Notes: generated by a model from the letters alone, not told the origin. Counted from the first letter of the stretch, positions 29,154 to 40,613 are shown. The stretch: DNA of 64,000 nucleotides from Xanthomonas hyacinthi (GCF_009769165.1 NZ_CP043476.1:4471001-4535000), one strand, 5' to 3'. A program made the numbers and translations.

Positions 29154-32100
29154 AGAGCTAGCGTACGACGACGTTGCGCATCCCGCGCCAAGCGAAGCCG
29201 AGCACACCGAGGGCTCCCTGGCCGGTTTCCGACTTCAGCGTCTGGAAGTATTCAATTGGGGCACATTCGATCAACGCGTATGGACGCTGACGCTGGACGG
29301 GCGCAACACGCTACTGACCGGCGACATCGGCTCCGGCAAGTCCACGCTGGTCGATGCGGTGACCACCCTGCTCGTACCGGCGCAGCGCATCGCATACAAC
29401 AAGGCGGCGGGTGCCGATAGCAAGGAACGCTCGCTGCGCTCCTACGTGCTCGGCCACTACAAGTCCGAGCGTAGCGAGATCACCGGCGCCGCCAAGCCGG
29501 TGGCACTGCGCGACCACAACAGCTACTCGGTCATCCTCGGCGTGTTCCACAACGCCGGCTACAACCAGAGCGTCACCCTGGCGCAGGTCTTCTGGATGAA
29601 GGACGGCGTGGGACAGCCGGCGCGGTTCTTTGTCGGCGCCGAGCGGGACTTGTCGATCGCCCACGACTTCTCCGGCTTCGGCAGCGAGATCGCCAAGCTG
29701 CGGCGCAAGCTGCGCGGCCTGGGCGCCGAGGTCGAGGACAACTTTCCGCCCTACGGCGCATGGTTCAAGCGCCGCTTCGGCATCGACAACGAGCAGGCGC
29801 TGGAATTGTTCCACCAGACCGTGTCGATGAAATCGGTCGGCAACTTAACCGATTTTGTGCGCGGGCACATGCTTGAGCCTTCCGACGTCGGAGCACGTAT
29901 CCAGGCGCTGATCGGCCATTTCGACGACCTCAACCGTGCCCATGAGGCGGTGCTCAAGGCCAAGCGGCAGGTGGAGCTACTGACCCCGCTGGTGAGTGAC
30001 GGCGAGCGTCTGAACGGCCTGCTGGCCGAAACCGAAGACCTGCGCGCCAATCGGGATGCGCTTCACGCGTACTTCGCTGGGCTCAAGTACGACCTGCTCG
30101 AACGCCGCCTGGCCCTGCTGTCCCAAGACCATGCAAGGCACGCCGCCCAACTGCAACGGCTGGAAGAAGGCCTCAGCCTCCGCCGAACGGACGAAGTCGA
30201 ACTCCGACGGGCGATTCATGACAACGGTGGTGACCGGCTCGAACATCTGGATAAGCAGATCCGGAAAACCGGCGAGGACCTCACCCGCCGTCGCCAGCGC
30301 GCAGAGCAATACACCGCGCTCCTGCGCGAGATTAAACAGCCGCCCGCCACCGATGCCGGTGAGTTCCAGGCACAGCGCCAGCAACTGGGCGGGTGGATCG
30401 AGTCCGCTCGCAACCAGGAAGCGGATCTGGACAACGACCGTACCGAACTGGCAGTACAGGTACGCGACGGCCGTGAAGCACACGCACGCCTGACCGAAGA
30501 GATCGACAGTCTCAGGCAGCGCCGCTCAAATTTGCCGGACGATCAGATCAAGCTTCGGCGCATCCTGTGCGCCGCGCTGGATCTGGATGAGGAAGCGCTG
30601 CCCTTCGCCGGCGAGCTAATCCGGGTGCGGGAGGAGGAGCAGGCATGGGAAGGCGCGGCCGAGCGCCTGCTGCGTGGCTTCGGTCTGTCACTGCTGGTGC
30701 CCGACGCGCACTACGCGCGCGTGGCCGACTGGGTCGATCGCACCCATCTGCGCGGTCGCCTGGTGTACTACCGGGTACGGGAGCGCAAACAGGGTGACCT
30801 GCCCTCGCCACATCCGCATGCGCTGGTCCGCAAGCTGGAGATCCATCAGGAGACGCGCTTCTACGACTGGCTGGAGCAGGAGTTGCACCGGCGGTTCGAT
30901 ATCGCCTGCTGCGAGACACCCGAGCAGTTCCGGCGGGAAGTCCGCGCCGTCACCCGCACCGGACAGGTGAAGATGCCGGGCGAACGACACGAGAAGGACG
31001 ACCGGCATCGCCTCGGCGATCGCGCTCGCTATGTGTTGGGCTGGAGCAACGCCGACAAGATCCGAACCCTAGAAGAGGAGCGCGCAGAGCTCGAGCGCAC
31101 GGTGGCAGAAGTCGCCAGCAAGCTCACCAGCCTGCAGAAGAAGCAGGAAGACCTGAAAGCGCGCCAGACGACGCTGGGCAAGCTGGAGGTGTACGACGAC
31201 TGGCGGGAACTCGACTGGCGAGGCCTGGCCACGGAACTGGCCCGCCTTGAGGACGAAAAGCAGGAACTGGCACAGTCCTCGGACCAGTTGCAACGGCTCA
31301 GCGAACAACTGGAGGCGCTGCAGGCACAGATTGCAAAGGACGAACGCGAACGGAGCGACCACGAAGGCAAGTTGGGCGGAGTGGTGCAGAAGCAGGCCGA
31401 TGCGCAGGACCTGCAGCAGCAAATCAGGCAGATTCTGGACGCCCCCGACGGCGCTATGCACGCCGCACGCTTCCAAGCGCTGGCCGAACTGCGGGATGCC
31501 GCGCTAGGCGAACACCAGCTCAGCGTGGAATCGTGCGACAACCGCGAGAGTGACTTCCGCCGGTGGCTGCAGGACAAGCTCGACGCCGAGGACAAGCGGA
31601 TCGTCCGGCTGCGCGAGAAGATCGTCAACGCTATGGGCGATTTCCGACGCGAGTACCCATTGGACACCGCCGAGTTCGACGCCAGCATCGAAGCCCTCGG
31701 TGAATACGGCAAGATGCTCCAAGCCATGCAGGCCGACGACCTGCCGCGCTTCGAGGCGCGATTCAAGGAATTGCTCAACGAGAACACCATCCGCGAGATC
31801 GCCAACTTCCAGTCGCAGCTGTCTCGCGAGCGGGAGACCATCAAGGACCGCATCGACCGCATCAACGGCTCGCTAGTCCAGATCGACTACAATCCGGGGC
31901 GCTACATACTGCTGGAGCCGCAGTCCAGCCAGGACGCTGATATCCGCGACTTCCAGTCCGACCTGCGCAGCTGCACCGACGACGTGGTGGGCACCAGCCA
32001 GGATGCCCAGTACTCGGAGGCCAAGTTCCTGCAGGTCAAGGCCATCATCGATCGCTTCCGCGGACGCGAGGGCCTTTCGGAGCAGGACCGGCGCTGGACC

Positions 32101-32544
32101 ACCAAAGTTACCGACGTGCGCAACTGGTTCCTGTTTGGTGCCAGCGAGCGCTGGCACGAGGACGACACCGAGCACGAGCACTACTCCGACTCCGGCGGCA
32201 AATCCGGCGGCCAGAAGGAGAAGCTGGCCTACACCATCCTCGCCGCCAGCCTGGCCTATCAGTTCGGACTGGAATGGGGTGAGGCGCGTTCGCGCACCTT
32301 CCGCTTCGTGGTGATCGACGAGGCTTTCGGTCGTGGTTCCGATGAGTCAGCACAGTACGGCTTGACCCTGTTCGCCAAGCTCAACCTCCAGCTGCTGATC
32401 GTCACCCCGCTTCAGAAGATCCACGTGATCGAGCCATTCGTGTCCAGTGTCGGCTTCGTCCACAACGAAGCCGGACGGGCTTCGAAGCTGCGCAACCTCT
32501 CCATCGCCGAATACCGTGCCGAGAAGGCGCGGGTCGCTGGATGA
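29140..32544 (+). CDS. jetC: Wadjet SMC-like ATPase JetC
   Basis: 1,134-residue SMC-family ATPase. Walker A is LLTGDIGSGKSTLVDAV (about residues 57-73). Two long coiled-coil arms run from ~270 to ~940, interrupted by a hinge-like segment (~450-590). Near the carboxy terminus come the ABC signature SDSGGKSGGQKEKLAY (~1014-1029) and Walker B RFVVIDEAFGRGSDESA (~1054-1070). It is the loop-extruding motor of the plasmid-cleaving complex. The ATG at 29140 lies inside the end of jetB. The reading frame is intact. Confidence 0.92.
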   Translation: MNRVEELAYDDVAHPAPSEAEHTEGSLAGFRLQRLEVFNWGTFDQRVWTLTLDGRNTLLTGDIGSGKSTLVDAVTTLLVPAQRIAYNKAAGADSKERSLRSYVLGHYKSERSEITGAAKPVALRDHNSYSVILGVFHNAGYNQSVTLAQVFWMKDGVGQPARFFVGAERDLSIAHDFSGFGSEIAKLRRKLRGLGAEVEDNFPPYGAWFKRRFGIDNEQALELFHQTVSMKSVGNLTDFVRGHMLEPSDVGARIQALIGHFDDLNRAHEAVLKAKRQVELLTPLVSDGERLNGLLAETEDLRANRDALHAYFAGLKYDLLERRLALLSQDHARHAAQLQRLEEGLSLRRTDEVELRRAIHDNGGDRLEHLDKQIRKTGEDLTRRRQRAEQYTALLREIKQPPATDAGEFQAQRQQLGGWIESARNQEADLDNDRTELAVQVRDGREAHARLTEEIDSLRQRRSNLPDDQIKLRRILCAALDLDEEALPFAGELIRVREEEQAWEGAAERLLRGFGLSLLVPDAHYARVADWVDRTHLRGRLVYYRVRERKQGDLPSPHPHALVRKLEIHQETRFYDWLEQELHRRFDIACCETPEQFRREVRAVTRTGQVKMPGERHEKDDRHRLGDRARYVLGWSNADKIRTLEEERAELERTVAEVASKLTSLQKKQEDLKARQTTLGKLEVYDDWRELDWRGLATELARLEDEKQELAQSSDQLQRLSEQLEALQAQIAKDERERSDHEGKLGGVVQKQADAQDLQQQIRQILDAPDGAMHAARFQALAELRDAALGEHQLSVESCDNRESDFRRWLQDKLDAEDKRIVRLREKIVNAMGDFRREYPLDTAEFDASIEALGEYGKMLQAMQADDLPRFEARFKELLNENTIREIANFQSQLSRERETIKDRIDRINGSLVQIDYNPGRYILLEPQSSQDADIRDFQSDLRSCTDDVVGTSQDAQYSEAKFLQVKAIIDRFRGREGLSEQDRRWTTKVTDVRNWFLFGASERWHEDDTEHEHYSDSGGKSGGQKEKLAYTILAASLAYQFGLEWGEARSRTFRFVVIDEAFGRGSDESAQYGLTLFAKLNLQLLIVTPLQKIHVIEPFVSSVGFVHNEAGRASKLRNLSIAEYRAEKARVAG

Positions 32545-33716
32545 GCTGGACACGGCCGGTAGACCTGGTCGCACAGGTTGGCAAGGCTTGGGACAGCGGC
32601 ACGCTGCTGGCCCTCCTGGCCGGCGGCAAATCACCGTTCCCGATGCGGTTGAGGTTGCGCGGTCCCACCTCGGCCGACCTGGTCGATCGTTTTGACGACG
32701 TGCGGGTCTGGGTTGCCGAGCTGCAGGCACTGCCGCACATTCGCATCGAGACGCGCCAGTTCCGCCACCGCGTGCGCGGCAATACCACTCTTCCCAACGA
32801 AGCCTGGGTCGATACGTTGGACGATGCGCTCGCGTTGATCGACCGCAGGAATGAGGTTGCCACCTTCGATGCGCAGGTCCAGCAGACCCGCGACCGTCAG
32901 CCCAGTTTACTCGGCTGGCTGCATAAATGGCCGTTGCGGGCGTTGGCCCTAGGTGCGTACTGGCCACGCTTGCTGGACGTCGTCGATTGGATGCAGGCGC
33001 ACCCGCGTCCCGGCCTCTACCTGCGGCAGGTCGATATTCCCGGTGTGCACAGCAAGTTCATCGAGCGCCATCTCGGCGTGCTGAGCGAGCTGCTCGATGC
33101 CGTCCTTCCGGAAAGTGCCATCGACACCGCGGCTAGTGGTGTCGGCGGATTCAACCGCCGGTACGGTTTCGCTGCTAAGCCCGAGCGCGTGCGCTTTCGG
33201 GTCCTCGACCCGGCGCTTTCGCTGCTGCCTGGTGTGACTGGAGGAGATGTCACCCTAGACGTGGGCAGCTTCCGCGCCCTGCGCTGCAACCTCACGCGCG
33301 TGTTCATCACCGAGAACGAAACCAACTTCCTGGCCTTTCCTGCAGTGACGGGAAGCCTGGTGCTGTTCGGCGCCGGCTATGGTTTCGATACGTTGGACGG
33401 AAACGACTGGCTCCGGCAAGGCCAGCTGTACTACTGGGGCGACATCGATACCCACGGCTTTGCCATCCTTGATCAGCTGCGCGCCCGCCTTCCTGAAGTG
33501 CAGGGTTTTCTGATGGACCGGGCTACGCTGATGGCATGCGAGCCGTTCTGGGGTCGAGAGGAACATCAACTGACACGCGACTTGCCGCGGCTGCGCGATG
33601 AGGAGTACAGCCTGTACGACGATCTGCGCGATCAACGCATTCGCGACAATCTGCGGCTGGAGCAGGAGTTCATCGGTTTCGACCGCGTGCATAGAGCACT
33701 GGAGGCGCTATGTTGA
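32541..33716 (+). CDS. jetD: Wadjet nuclease JetD (DUF3322/DUF2220)
   Basis: 391-residue protein with the JetD layout: an amino-terminal DUF3322 arm and a carboxy-terminal TOPRIM-like DUF2220 nuclease domain. FITENETNFLAFP holds the first acidic residue, and YYWGDIDTHGFAILDQLR the DxD metal-binding motif (around residues 297-314). JetD cuts the plasmid when extrusion stalls. Start overlaps the jetC stop (ATGA). All four genes being intact suggests a functional defence operon. Confidence 0.92.
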   Translation: MSWTRPVDLVAQVGKAWDSGTLLALLAGGKSPFPMRLRLRGPTSADLVDRFDDVRVWVAELQALPHIRIETRQFRHRVRGNTTLPNEAWVDTLDDALALIDRRNEVATFDAQVQQTRDRQPSLLGWLHKWPLRALALGAYWPRLLDVVDWMQAHPRPGLYLRQVDIPGVHSKFIERHLGVLSELLDAVLPESAIDTAASGVGGFNRRYGFAAKPERVRFRVLDPALSLLPGVTGGDVTLDVGSFRALRCNLTRVFITENETNFLAFPAVTGSLVLFGAGYGFDTLDGNDWLRQGQLYYWGDIDTHGFAILDQLRARLPEVQGFLMDRATLMACEPFWGREEHQLTRDLPRLRDEEYSLYDDLRDQRIRDNLRLEQEFIGFDRVHRALEALC

Positions 33717-34031
33717 AACGACACGAGGCCAAAACCGCTTGTCTAATACTGTGCGTAGAAGTTCACTAGCTATGGTTCTTCTCACCTGCTGCCGAATCGG
33801 CAATTGAGCCCCTGACGAATATCCACTTTTGGCCGAGAGCAGGCGTTAGTGGGGTAGGGGATTAGGAAGATTTATCGGGGGTAGAGAAGGGCAACTTCCG
33901 ACCCAAAGCGGACGTAGAGACGGATGACACCGACAAGGATCTTGCAGAGCTTCAGGGACCACGTGGGTTTGCAGCGATCCATCTAAGTTCAGGCAATTGG
34001 CACTCCGGGCATGCTGCGCAAGTACCGAGAT
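33717..34031. other. Intergenic stretch between jetD and the propeller fragment
   Basis: About 315 bases with no convincing reading frame, RNA gene or strong terminator hairpin. Two genes converge here (jetD plus, fragment minus). Nothing else is seen. Confidence 0.4.
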
Positions 34032-34680
34032 TCAGGCCAGCATACTGAGCGGGACGAAGTGCAATCCCTGTAGCGCGGGATTGCTGACCACCGCGAAGTC
34101 CCGCCACACGATCAGATCACCAGGACAGCTGCGTCCTTCGCCCAGATAGACGGAGGCCTTGGGCTCTAGGGATTCGCGATCTAAGCTGACCAGTTCGCGG
34201 TTGTTGCGGCTCACGCTGAGCAACAACGAGCCAGCAATCACTTGGCGCAGCGGGTCCACCCAGGGAAATGGCGTTGTGTTGTTCGAGGTGCGTTCAAACC
34301 GCACGTCCCGGCGCCACGCGCCCGTGTCCGGATCCAAGACACAGATCCCACGACGCGACTGGAACATGCCTACGTACACCCGTTCGTAGACGGCGTCGTA
34401 GGTCAGGCACGCCGGTGTCGCGTCGTCGGTCTGGCCATTGGTGACCTCGGCCAGTTGCGCCGTACTGATGTAGTCCCGTCGCGCGAGGTCGTATGTCGCG
34501 ACGTAGCAGTTCGCATGAGGGTAGGCTCGCCCCGCGATGCGTCCACCGCGCGATATGCCGATGTAGAGCAGCGGTTTGGTTGGATGCCGCAGTAGGGACA
34601 TACAGCCGCGCCCGCCCTGTGGGTAGGGCACCGCCTCGAACGCGTAGGTGGCACTGTCGATAATGGAAAATGTCCGGTGT
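34032..34680 (-). pseudogene. Fragment of a beta-propeller-like protein
   Basis: A minus-strand frame of about 215 codons is open from a TGA near 34682 to the stop at 34032. A GTG at 34631 (VPYPQGGRGCMSLLRHP) is the first plausible start but has no good ribosome site, and the homologous-looking sequence extends upstream of it (YAFEAVPYPQ). Repeated segments such as LLYIGISRGGRIAG, RVYVGMFQSRRGICVLDPDTG and LLLSVSRNNRELVSLD resemble blades of a beta-propeller. The absence of a signal peptide or proper start suggests a 5'-truncated gene. The IS element lies 60 bases further upstream. No function is assigned. Confidence 0.45.
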
Positions 34681-34780
34681 CAAGCCTTTCGTGCAAATCA
34701 CGCGAGGCTTGAAACCCTATCCAGGGCAAGAGGTTAGCTTGTCCTGGTCTAATTCTCGTGGACACCTCGATAGGGGATGA

Positions 34781-35949
<1,169 letters not shown>

Positions 35950-36155
35950 AATCCCCTATCTCCGTGTCCACCAAAACTTGACCACGACAGCTCTGTTTCG
36001 CGCCACCTGTATGGGAGACGGCGTTGTGGGCTGGGAGTCACATAAGAGCCTTGGGAAAGCAAGCCGGGTCGCGCTGTAGCGGTGATGATTGTCAAGGGAC
36101 GGCGAGCTTGCGTGGCCATCGTAGCCCATCCCTTTTCACCCTCTCCAGAACGAAG

Positions 36156-36180
36156 AACGCGCAGCGTTGGGCTGCGCGTT
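36156..36180 (-). terminator. Hairpin downstream of the hydrolase gene
   Basis: AACGCGCAGC-gttgg-GCTGCGCGTT is a perfect 10-bp stem lying 15 bases after the hydrolase stop codon on the minus strand. Downstream on that strand is the T-rich TTCTTCGTTCT, only a weak T tract, so termination efficiency is uncertain. Confidence 0.55.
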
Positions 36181-36194
36181 CAAGGGTTTGCCAC

Positions 36195-37085
36195 CTACTT
36201 CAGTTGGCAGAACTGCAGGACGGCATCTGCAACGGCCTGGGGCGATTCGCGCTGCGGGAAGTGCCCGACATCATCGAGCACCAGCCGTTCGTAGCAGCCC
36301 TTGAAGAATGTCTCCCTGCCTTTGGAACTGTCGGGGTGATTGCAGGTGTCGGCACCTCCATGCAGCACCAGCGTCGGCACCGACAGCACCGGCGCCGGAT
36401 GCAGACGCGCTTCGTCCTCCGCATGGGCGGGATCACCCTCGGCGAAACCCCAGCGGTGGCGGTAGGAGTGCAGCACGATCTCGGCCCAGTCCTCGCCCTG
36501 GAATGCGCGAGCCGCTTCAGCGAAGTCGGCCTGCTCATACCAGCCTTCCGGCGCCCAGGTGTCCCACATCGTGCGAGCAAACGCCTCGCGTTCCTCCCGC
36601 ACCACGCGCGCGCCGCGCGGTGTGGCCATGTACCAGTGATACCAGTAGTTGCGCGCCTGCGGCAGCGCTAGTGGCTGGTTCGGGTCGTTGGTGCCATAGC
36701 CGACCGAGAGCATCACCAGATGCGAGGCCACGCCGTCACGCAGGCCGCAGGCATTGGCCGCGGCCCGCGCGCCCCAGTCGTGGCCGATCAGTGCCGGACG
36801 CTCCAGGCCCAGCGCGTCAATGAAGTCGAGCAGATCGCGGCCCAACGCGAACAGCTGGCCGCTGCGCGGCGTGGCGGCCTCCCGGAACCGGGTCGGCGCG
36901 AAGCCGCGCAACGCCGGCGCCAGCACCCGGTAGCCGGCATCGGCCAGAACGGGCGCCACGGCCTTCCAGCATTCGGGGCTATCCGGCCAACCGTGCAACA
37001 GGATGGCGGTTCGCGCTCCCTGCGGGTTCCATTCGAGATAGGCGATGTCGAGCCGTTCGGTAGAAGCGAAGTGGTAGTTGTGCAT
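36195..37085 (-). CDS. Alpha/beta hydrolase, epoxide-hydrolase/haloalkane-dehalogenase type
   Basis: 296-residue protein from ATG 37085 (MHNYHFASTERLDIAYLEW); an in-frame ATG at 37103 is an alternative. ILLHGWPDS supplies the HGxP oxyanion motif, ALIGHDWGARAA the nucleophile elbow with Asp (GHDWG), and DVGHFPQRE the catalytic His. An Asp nucleophile points to epoxide hydrolase or haloalkane dehalogenase chemistry rather than an esterase. No signal peptide: cytoplasmic. It is divergent from a LysR regulator 103 bases away that probably controls it. Substrate unknown. Confidence 0.85.
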   Translation of the reverse strand: MHNYHFASTERLDIAYLEWNPQGARTAILLHGWPDSPECWKAVAPVLADAGYRVLAPALRGFAPTRFREAATPRSGQLFALGRDLLDFIDALGLERPALIGHDWGARAAANACGLRDGVASHLVMLSVGYGTNDPNQPLALPQARNYWYHWYMATPRGARVVREEREAFARTMWDTWAPEGWYEQADFAEAARAFQGEDWAEIVLHSYRHRWGFAEGDPAHAEDEARLHPAPVLSVPTLVLHGGADTCNHPDSSKGRETFFKGCYERLVLDDVGHFPQRESPQAVADAVLQFCQLK

Positions 37086-37188
37086 GGGCTTGTCTCTCGT
37101 CATGAAGATGCACCAGCGTAGCTGGACGACTCCATTCGATTGGAGAATAATCATTCTTCATTGATGATTTTTCGCGTTGAATTCCAGC

Positions 37189-38088
37189 ATGAACATATCC
37201 CCTATCGCCGATGGTCCACCGCTGGAGACGGTGCTGCTGCGCACCTTCCTCGAAATCGTGGACAGCGGCAGCTTCGCCACCGCCGCCGAGCGGCTGGCGC
37301 TGACGCCTTCGGCGGTCAGCGGACATATGCGCCGGTTGGAGCAGATCGCAGGCGCCAGCCTGCTGGCACGCACCACACGCCGCCTGGAACTGACACAGGC
37401 GGGCGAGACCTTGTATGCCTACGGCCGCAACATCCTCGATCTGGAACGCGAGGCCCGCGCCAAGCTGCGGGGCACACCGCTGCGCGGACGGCTGCGTATC
37501 GGTGCCTCGGAAGACTTTGCCGGTGCCTGGCTGCCCCAGGTGCTGCAACGCTTCCGGCAGGGCAACCCCGAAGCCACGGTTGAACTGAAGGTCGGCATCA
37601 CCGCCGATCTGCTGCGCCAGCAGGAGCGTGGCCGGCTGGATCTCGTGTTTGGCAAGCAATGCAGCCGCGTCGAGGGCGGCGGCACTTTGCTGTGGGAAGA
37701 ACCCCTGGTCTGGGTCTTTGCGGCCGATCAACCTTTGCCAACAGAAGAACCGCTGCCGCTGGCCGTCTTCCCCGAGCCGTGCGTGTACCGCGAGTCGGCC
37801 GTCACGGCGCTGGGCCAGACGGATCGCACTTGGCGCATCGTCTTCGAGAGCAGCAGCATGGCTGGGTGCCTGTCGGCGGCGCGCGCGGGCTTTGCCATCA
37901 CGGTCATCGCCGACAGCCAGCGCAGCGAAGGCTTGCGCGTGCTGGGCAGCGAAGACGGCCTGCCCGAACTGCCGGAGGCGCGCTTCTACGCTTTTGCCGG
38001 CAAGGACAGCCCGGTCAGCGCGGCACTGATCGAGGCCGCCCGGCGCGCCGGCCAGAGCCGGTTCACTGCGCGCGGGCTTCGGGACTGA
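37189..38088 (+). CDS. LysR-family transcriptional regulator
   Basis: 299 residues from ATG 37189 (MNISPIADGPPLETVLLRTFL). Winged HTH at ~residues 12-72 (FLEIVDSGSFATAAERLALTPSAVSGHMRRLEQ) and a periplasmic-binding-like effector domain (RGRLRIGASEDFAGAWLP onward). Divergent from the hydrolase gene, the classical LysR arrangement. Its 3' end overlaps the convergent DUF2274 gene by 26 bases, so it abuts the conjugation module directly. Confidence 0.9.
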   Translation: MNISPIADGPPLETVLLRTFLEIVDSGSFATAAERLALTPSAVSGHMRRLEQIAGASLLARTTRRLELTQAGETLYAYGRNILDLEREARAKLRGTPLRGRLRIGASEDFAGAWLPQVLQRFRQGNPEATVELKVGITADLLRQQERGRLDLVFGKQCSRVEGGGTLLWEEPLVWVFAADQPLPTEEPLPLAVFPEPCVYRESAVTALGQTDRTWRIVFESSSMAGCLSAARAGFAITVIADSQRSEGLRVLGSEDGLPELPEARFYAFAGKDSPVSAALIEAARRAGQSRFTARGLRD

Positions 38089-38338
38089 TAGACGCCGAGA
38101 CGGCTTTCGCGGGTCGCTGTTGCGCGGCCGTCCCGCGCCGGAAACCTCTGTCTGCCGCCATGAAGGCTTCGAGCATGTGCGGAATCAGCGTGGCCGCATC
38201 AACGGCCTCGCCATACGCCTGCGCGTGCAGCGCGGCGTAGTGGTCGAGGTCGGCTTTCAGGCTGGCCGGGCAGGCGAAGGTCAGCTTCGTGGATTCCGTT
38301 TTCGGTAGCGGCCCGAGCCGCAGCTTGCGCGTCGTCAT
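38063..38338 (-). CDS. DUF2274 protein at the end of the trb cluster
   Basis: 91 residues, ATG 38338 (MTTRKLRLGPLPKTESTKLTF), overlapping the trbI stop by four bases. This small family is regularly found after trbI in conjugative elements of the Tn4371 type. It resembles a ribbon-helix-helix protein in composition, but its role is not known. Confidence 0.8.
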   Translation of the reverse strand: MTTRKLRLGPLPKTESTKLTFACPASLKADLDHYAALHAQAYGEAVDAATLIPHMLEAFMAADRGFRRGTAAQQRPAKAVSASISPEARAQ

Positions 38339-39618
38339 CGCGAAGTCCCCTTGTTGAAGAACAATGGCTGATAGGGCCGCAGTACCAAGTCGCGGTTGGC
38401 GATGACGCGAACCGGTAGGCCCGGCCGCTCGGTCAGCGTCGGCTGGATGTTCATGTTGCGCCGGGTCAGCTCCTGGCCGACCTGGTTGATGCTGTCCTGC
38501 GCGCTGTCGCGCCCGGCGATGATGATGCGGTCGCCGTCCTGGCGGTTCTCGGGCGCGGCCAGCTCGGCGCCGACGCCCAGCAGCGTGGTCAGCGCCGCGC
38601 CGGCGAAGATGCGGCCCCAGTGGTAGTCCACGCCGTCTTCCAGCCCGGCATAGCCGGCCGGGTCGGCTCCGACCAGGTTGTCGAGCGTGAGCGAAGACGT
38701 GTCGGGCAGGATGATCCGGTTCCACACCACCTGCACGCGGCTCTGCCCGTAGCTGACCTGGCTGTTGTAGCGGCCCAGAATGCGCGAACCCTGCGGGGTC
38801 AGCAAAAAACGCCCGGTAGCCGTGTCATAGACCGGCTCCGTCACCGTGGCGATCACATCGCCCGGCAAATCCGACTTGATGCCCGTCACCAGCGCACCGG
38901 CGATGACCGTACCGGCCATCACCTGATATGGCGAAGCCGGCAGGGTCAGGTTGCCGGAATTACGGGTTTCCGTGGTTCCGGCTTTCTGGAATGCCTCTTT
39001 CTGGTCTTGCCGGTTCTGTACCGCTGTCGGGTCGGCGGGCTGCGCCGCCGCGGAGGCCGGCCCGGCCGCCATCGGGTCGAACGCCGCATTGGCGGCGAAG
39101 CCCGGCGCGGCGGCGGCCTGCGACTGCGCAACCGGTGCGGCCTTCTGCGTGCCAGAGCGGAAGAACACCGATGAACCCGCGGCCGCTTCGGCTTCCTTGC
39201 GCAGCGCATCGTTCGGGTCGTGGCCAGGGGCCGCATAGGCGGCCGTCACCGGCTGCTGCGACTTGACGATGGCCGGGCCAAGATCACCCGGCAGCGGCGG
39301 CCCCAGCTCGGGCACCGTGGGCGGCAAGGCCGGCGGCAGTTTGGAGTAGTCCGCCGGCAGCGCATCCAGCCCTTCGGACTTGGAGACGCGATCGACGTTG
39401 TAAAGCTCGGTCTGCTCGTTGGCCCCGCGCCGCTGCGGTTGCAGCGACCACATCAGCGCGCCGAGTACGGCGACCGACAGGCCGCCGGTGAGGATGGCCA
39501 GCGTGCGCCGGTTCAGGCGCGTGACCGGGCGCGGCTGGCCGCGCAGCGCCACCGCTTCGGGCGCGATCTTGCCCGCCGCCTGCGGCGCGGCGAGGTCGGG
39601 AGTGTCGTCCTGGCTCAT
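38335..39618 (-). CDS. trbI: Conjugal transfer protein TrbI (VirB10-like)
   Basis: 427 residues. Short cytoplasmic amino terminus, one membrane helix (TLAILTGGLSVAVLGALMWSL, ~residues 39-59), a long Pro/Ala-rich periplasmic linker (~90-215), then the VirB10/TrbI domain (ASPYQVMAGTVIAGALVTGIKS ... DTSSLTLDNLVGADPAGYAG). It spans the envelope and bridges the inner-membrane complex to TrbG. Two bases separate it from trbG upstream. Reading frame intact. Confidence 0.93.
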   Translation of the reverse strand: MSQDDTPDLAAPQAAGKIAPEAVALRGQPRPVTRLNRRTLAILTGGLSVAVLGALMWSLQPQRRGANEQTELYNVDRVSKSEGLDALPADYSKLPPALPPTVPELGPPLPGDLGPAIVKSQQPVTAAYAAPGHDPNDALRKEAEAAAGSSVFFRSGTQKAAPVAQSQAAAAPGFAANAAFDPMAAGPASAAAQPADPTAVQNRQDQKEAFQKAGTTETRNSGNLTLPASPYQVMAGTVIAGALVTGIKSDLPGDVIATVTEPVYDTATGRFLLTPQGSRILGRYNSQVSYGQSRVQVVWNRIILPDTSSLTLDNLVGADPAGYAGLEDGVDYHWGRIFAGAALTTLLGVGAELAAPENRQDGDRIIIAGRDSAQDSINQVGQELTRRNMNIQPTLTERPGLPVRVIANRDLVLRPYQPLFFNKGTSR

Positions 39619-39620
39619 GG

Positions 39621-40613
39621 TCAGTTCCTCCGCGCCACGCCGTCGGTGCGCTCGATTCGCACCACGTCGCCGCCATCACCGCCCAGGCGCAGTTCGGCCG
39701 CACCAAAGAGGCGATCCACGATGTAGTACGGCGAACGGAAACGGTAGTTGACGAGCTGGCCGTCACCCTGCGCGCCGATGACGAACAGCGGAGGCAGTTC
39801 GCCTTGGGCGATGCCAGGCGGAAACTGGATATAGACCTTCTCGCCATCGTCGAAGGCCTGCTGCGGCTTCCACGGCGGATTGCTGCCGCTGATCGCGTAG
39901 CGGAAGCGGATCTTCTCCAGCGCCAAGCCGGTATCGACCGGCGCGGCTGTCTGTGCGGCCTGCGACTGGCGCTGCAAGGCCGACATCCGGTCTTTCGGGT
40001 AGTCCCATGACACCGAGGCCATCCATGCCTTCTCGGTCGAGGTCAGTTCCAGCAGGTATGTCCGGCGGCTGGTGGTGATGACCAGATTGGTTTTCAGGCC
40101 CGAGCGGGTGGGCTTGACCAGCACATTGACGCGCAGCGCCTCGCCGCTGCCGCTGGACGTGTCGCCCACGATCCAGCGCACGGTATCGCCAGCGGCGACG
40201 GTGACAAGTTCCTCGCCGGGCTGAAGCGAAACCACGGTGACGCGCCCCGGCGCGGCATAGACCTGATACAGCGCGCCGTCGCTGTACGGCCACACTTGGA
40301 TCGCATTGACGTAGCCCTCGCGGGTCGGCGCGATACGCGCCTCGGCATTGGCGCGCGAGACGCGCACCTTCTCGTCGGTCGGCTCCGGCACGGGCGCTGC
40401 CTCGTCCAGCTCCGGCAGCGGCTTCAACTGCGCTGGCAGCGCCAGCGGCTTGGGCACGGCGACGACTTCAACCGGCTTGGGCGGTTCGGGCAACGGCTGC
40501 GCCTGCACCGGCTCATCGAGCGAGATGGTCGGCGGCGGCTTGCCCTGCGAGGCGCAACCCGACAGGGCCGCGAACATCAGCACGAAAGCGTAAAAGCGGA
40601 AAGGCAGGTTCAT
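39621..40613 (-). CDS. trbG: Conjugal transfer protein TrbG (VirB9-like)
   Basis: 330 residues from ATG 40613. Amino-terminal lipoprotein-like signal (FVLMFAALSGCASQ), a Pro-rich linker, then the VirB9/CagX domain (GYVNAIQVWPYSDGALYQVYAAPGRVTVVSLQPGEE...). Outer-membrane core component with TrbI. Overlaps trbF by four bases; an upstream in-frame start is not used because it lies inside trbF and lacks a signal peptide. Confidence 0.92.
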   Translation of the reverse strand: MNLPFRFYAFVLMFAALSGCASQGKPPPTISLDEPVQAQPLPEPPKPVEVVAVPKPLALPAQLKPLPELDEAAPVPEPTDEKVRVSRANAEARIAPTREGYVNAIQVWPYSDGALYQVYAAPGRVTVVSLQPGEELVTVAAGDTVRWIVGDTSSGSGEALRVNVLVKPTRSGLKTNLVITTSRRTYLLELTSTEKAWMASVSWDYPKDRMSALQRQSQAAQTAAPVDTGLALEKIRFRYAISGSNPPWKPQQAFDDGEKVYIQFPPGIAQGELPPLFVIGAQGDGQLVNYRFRSPYYIVDRLFGAAELRLGGDGGDVVRIERTDGVARRN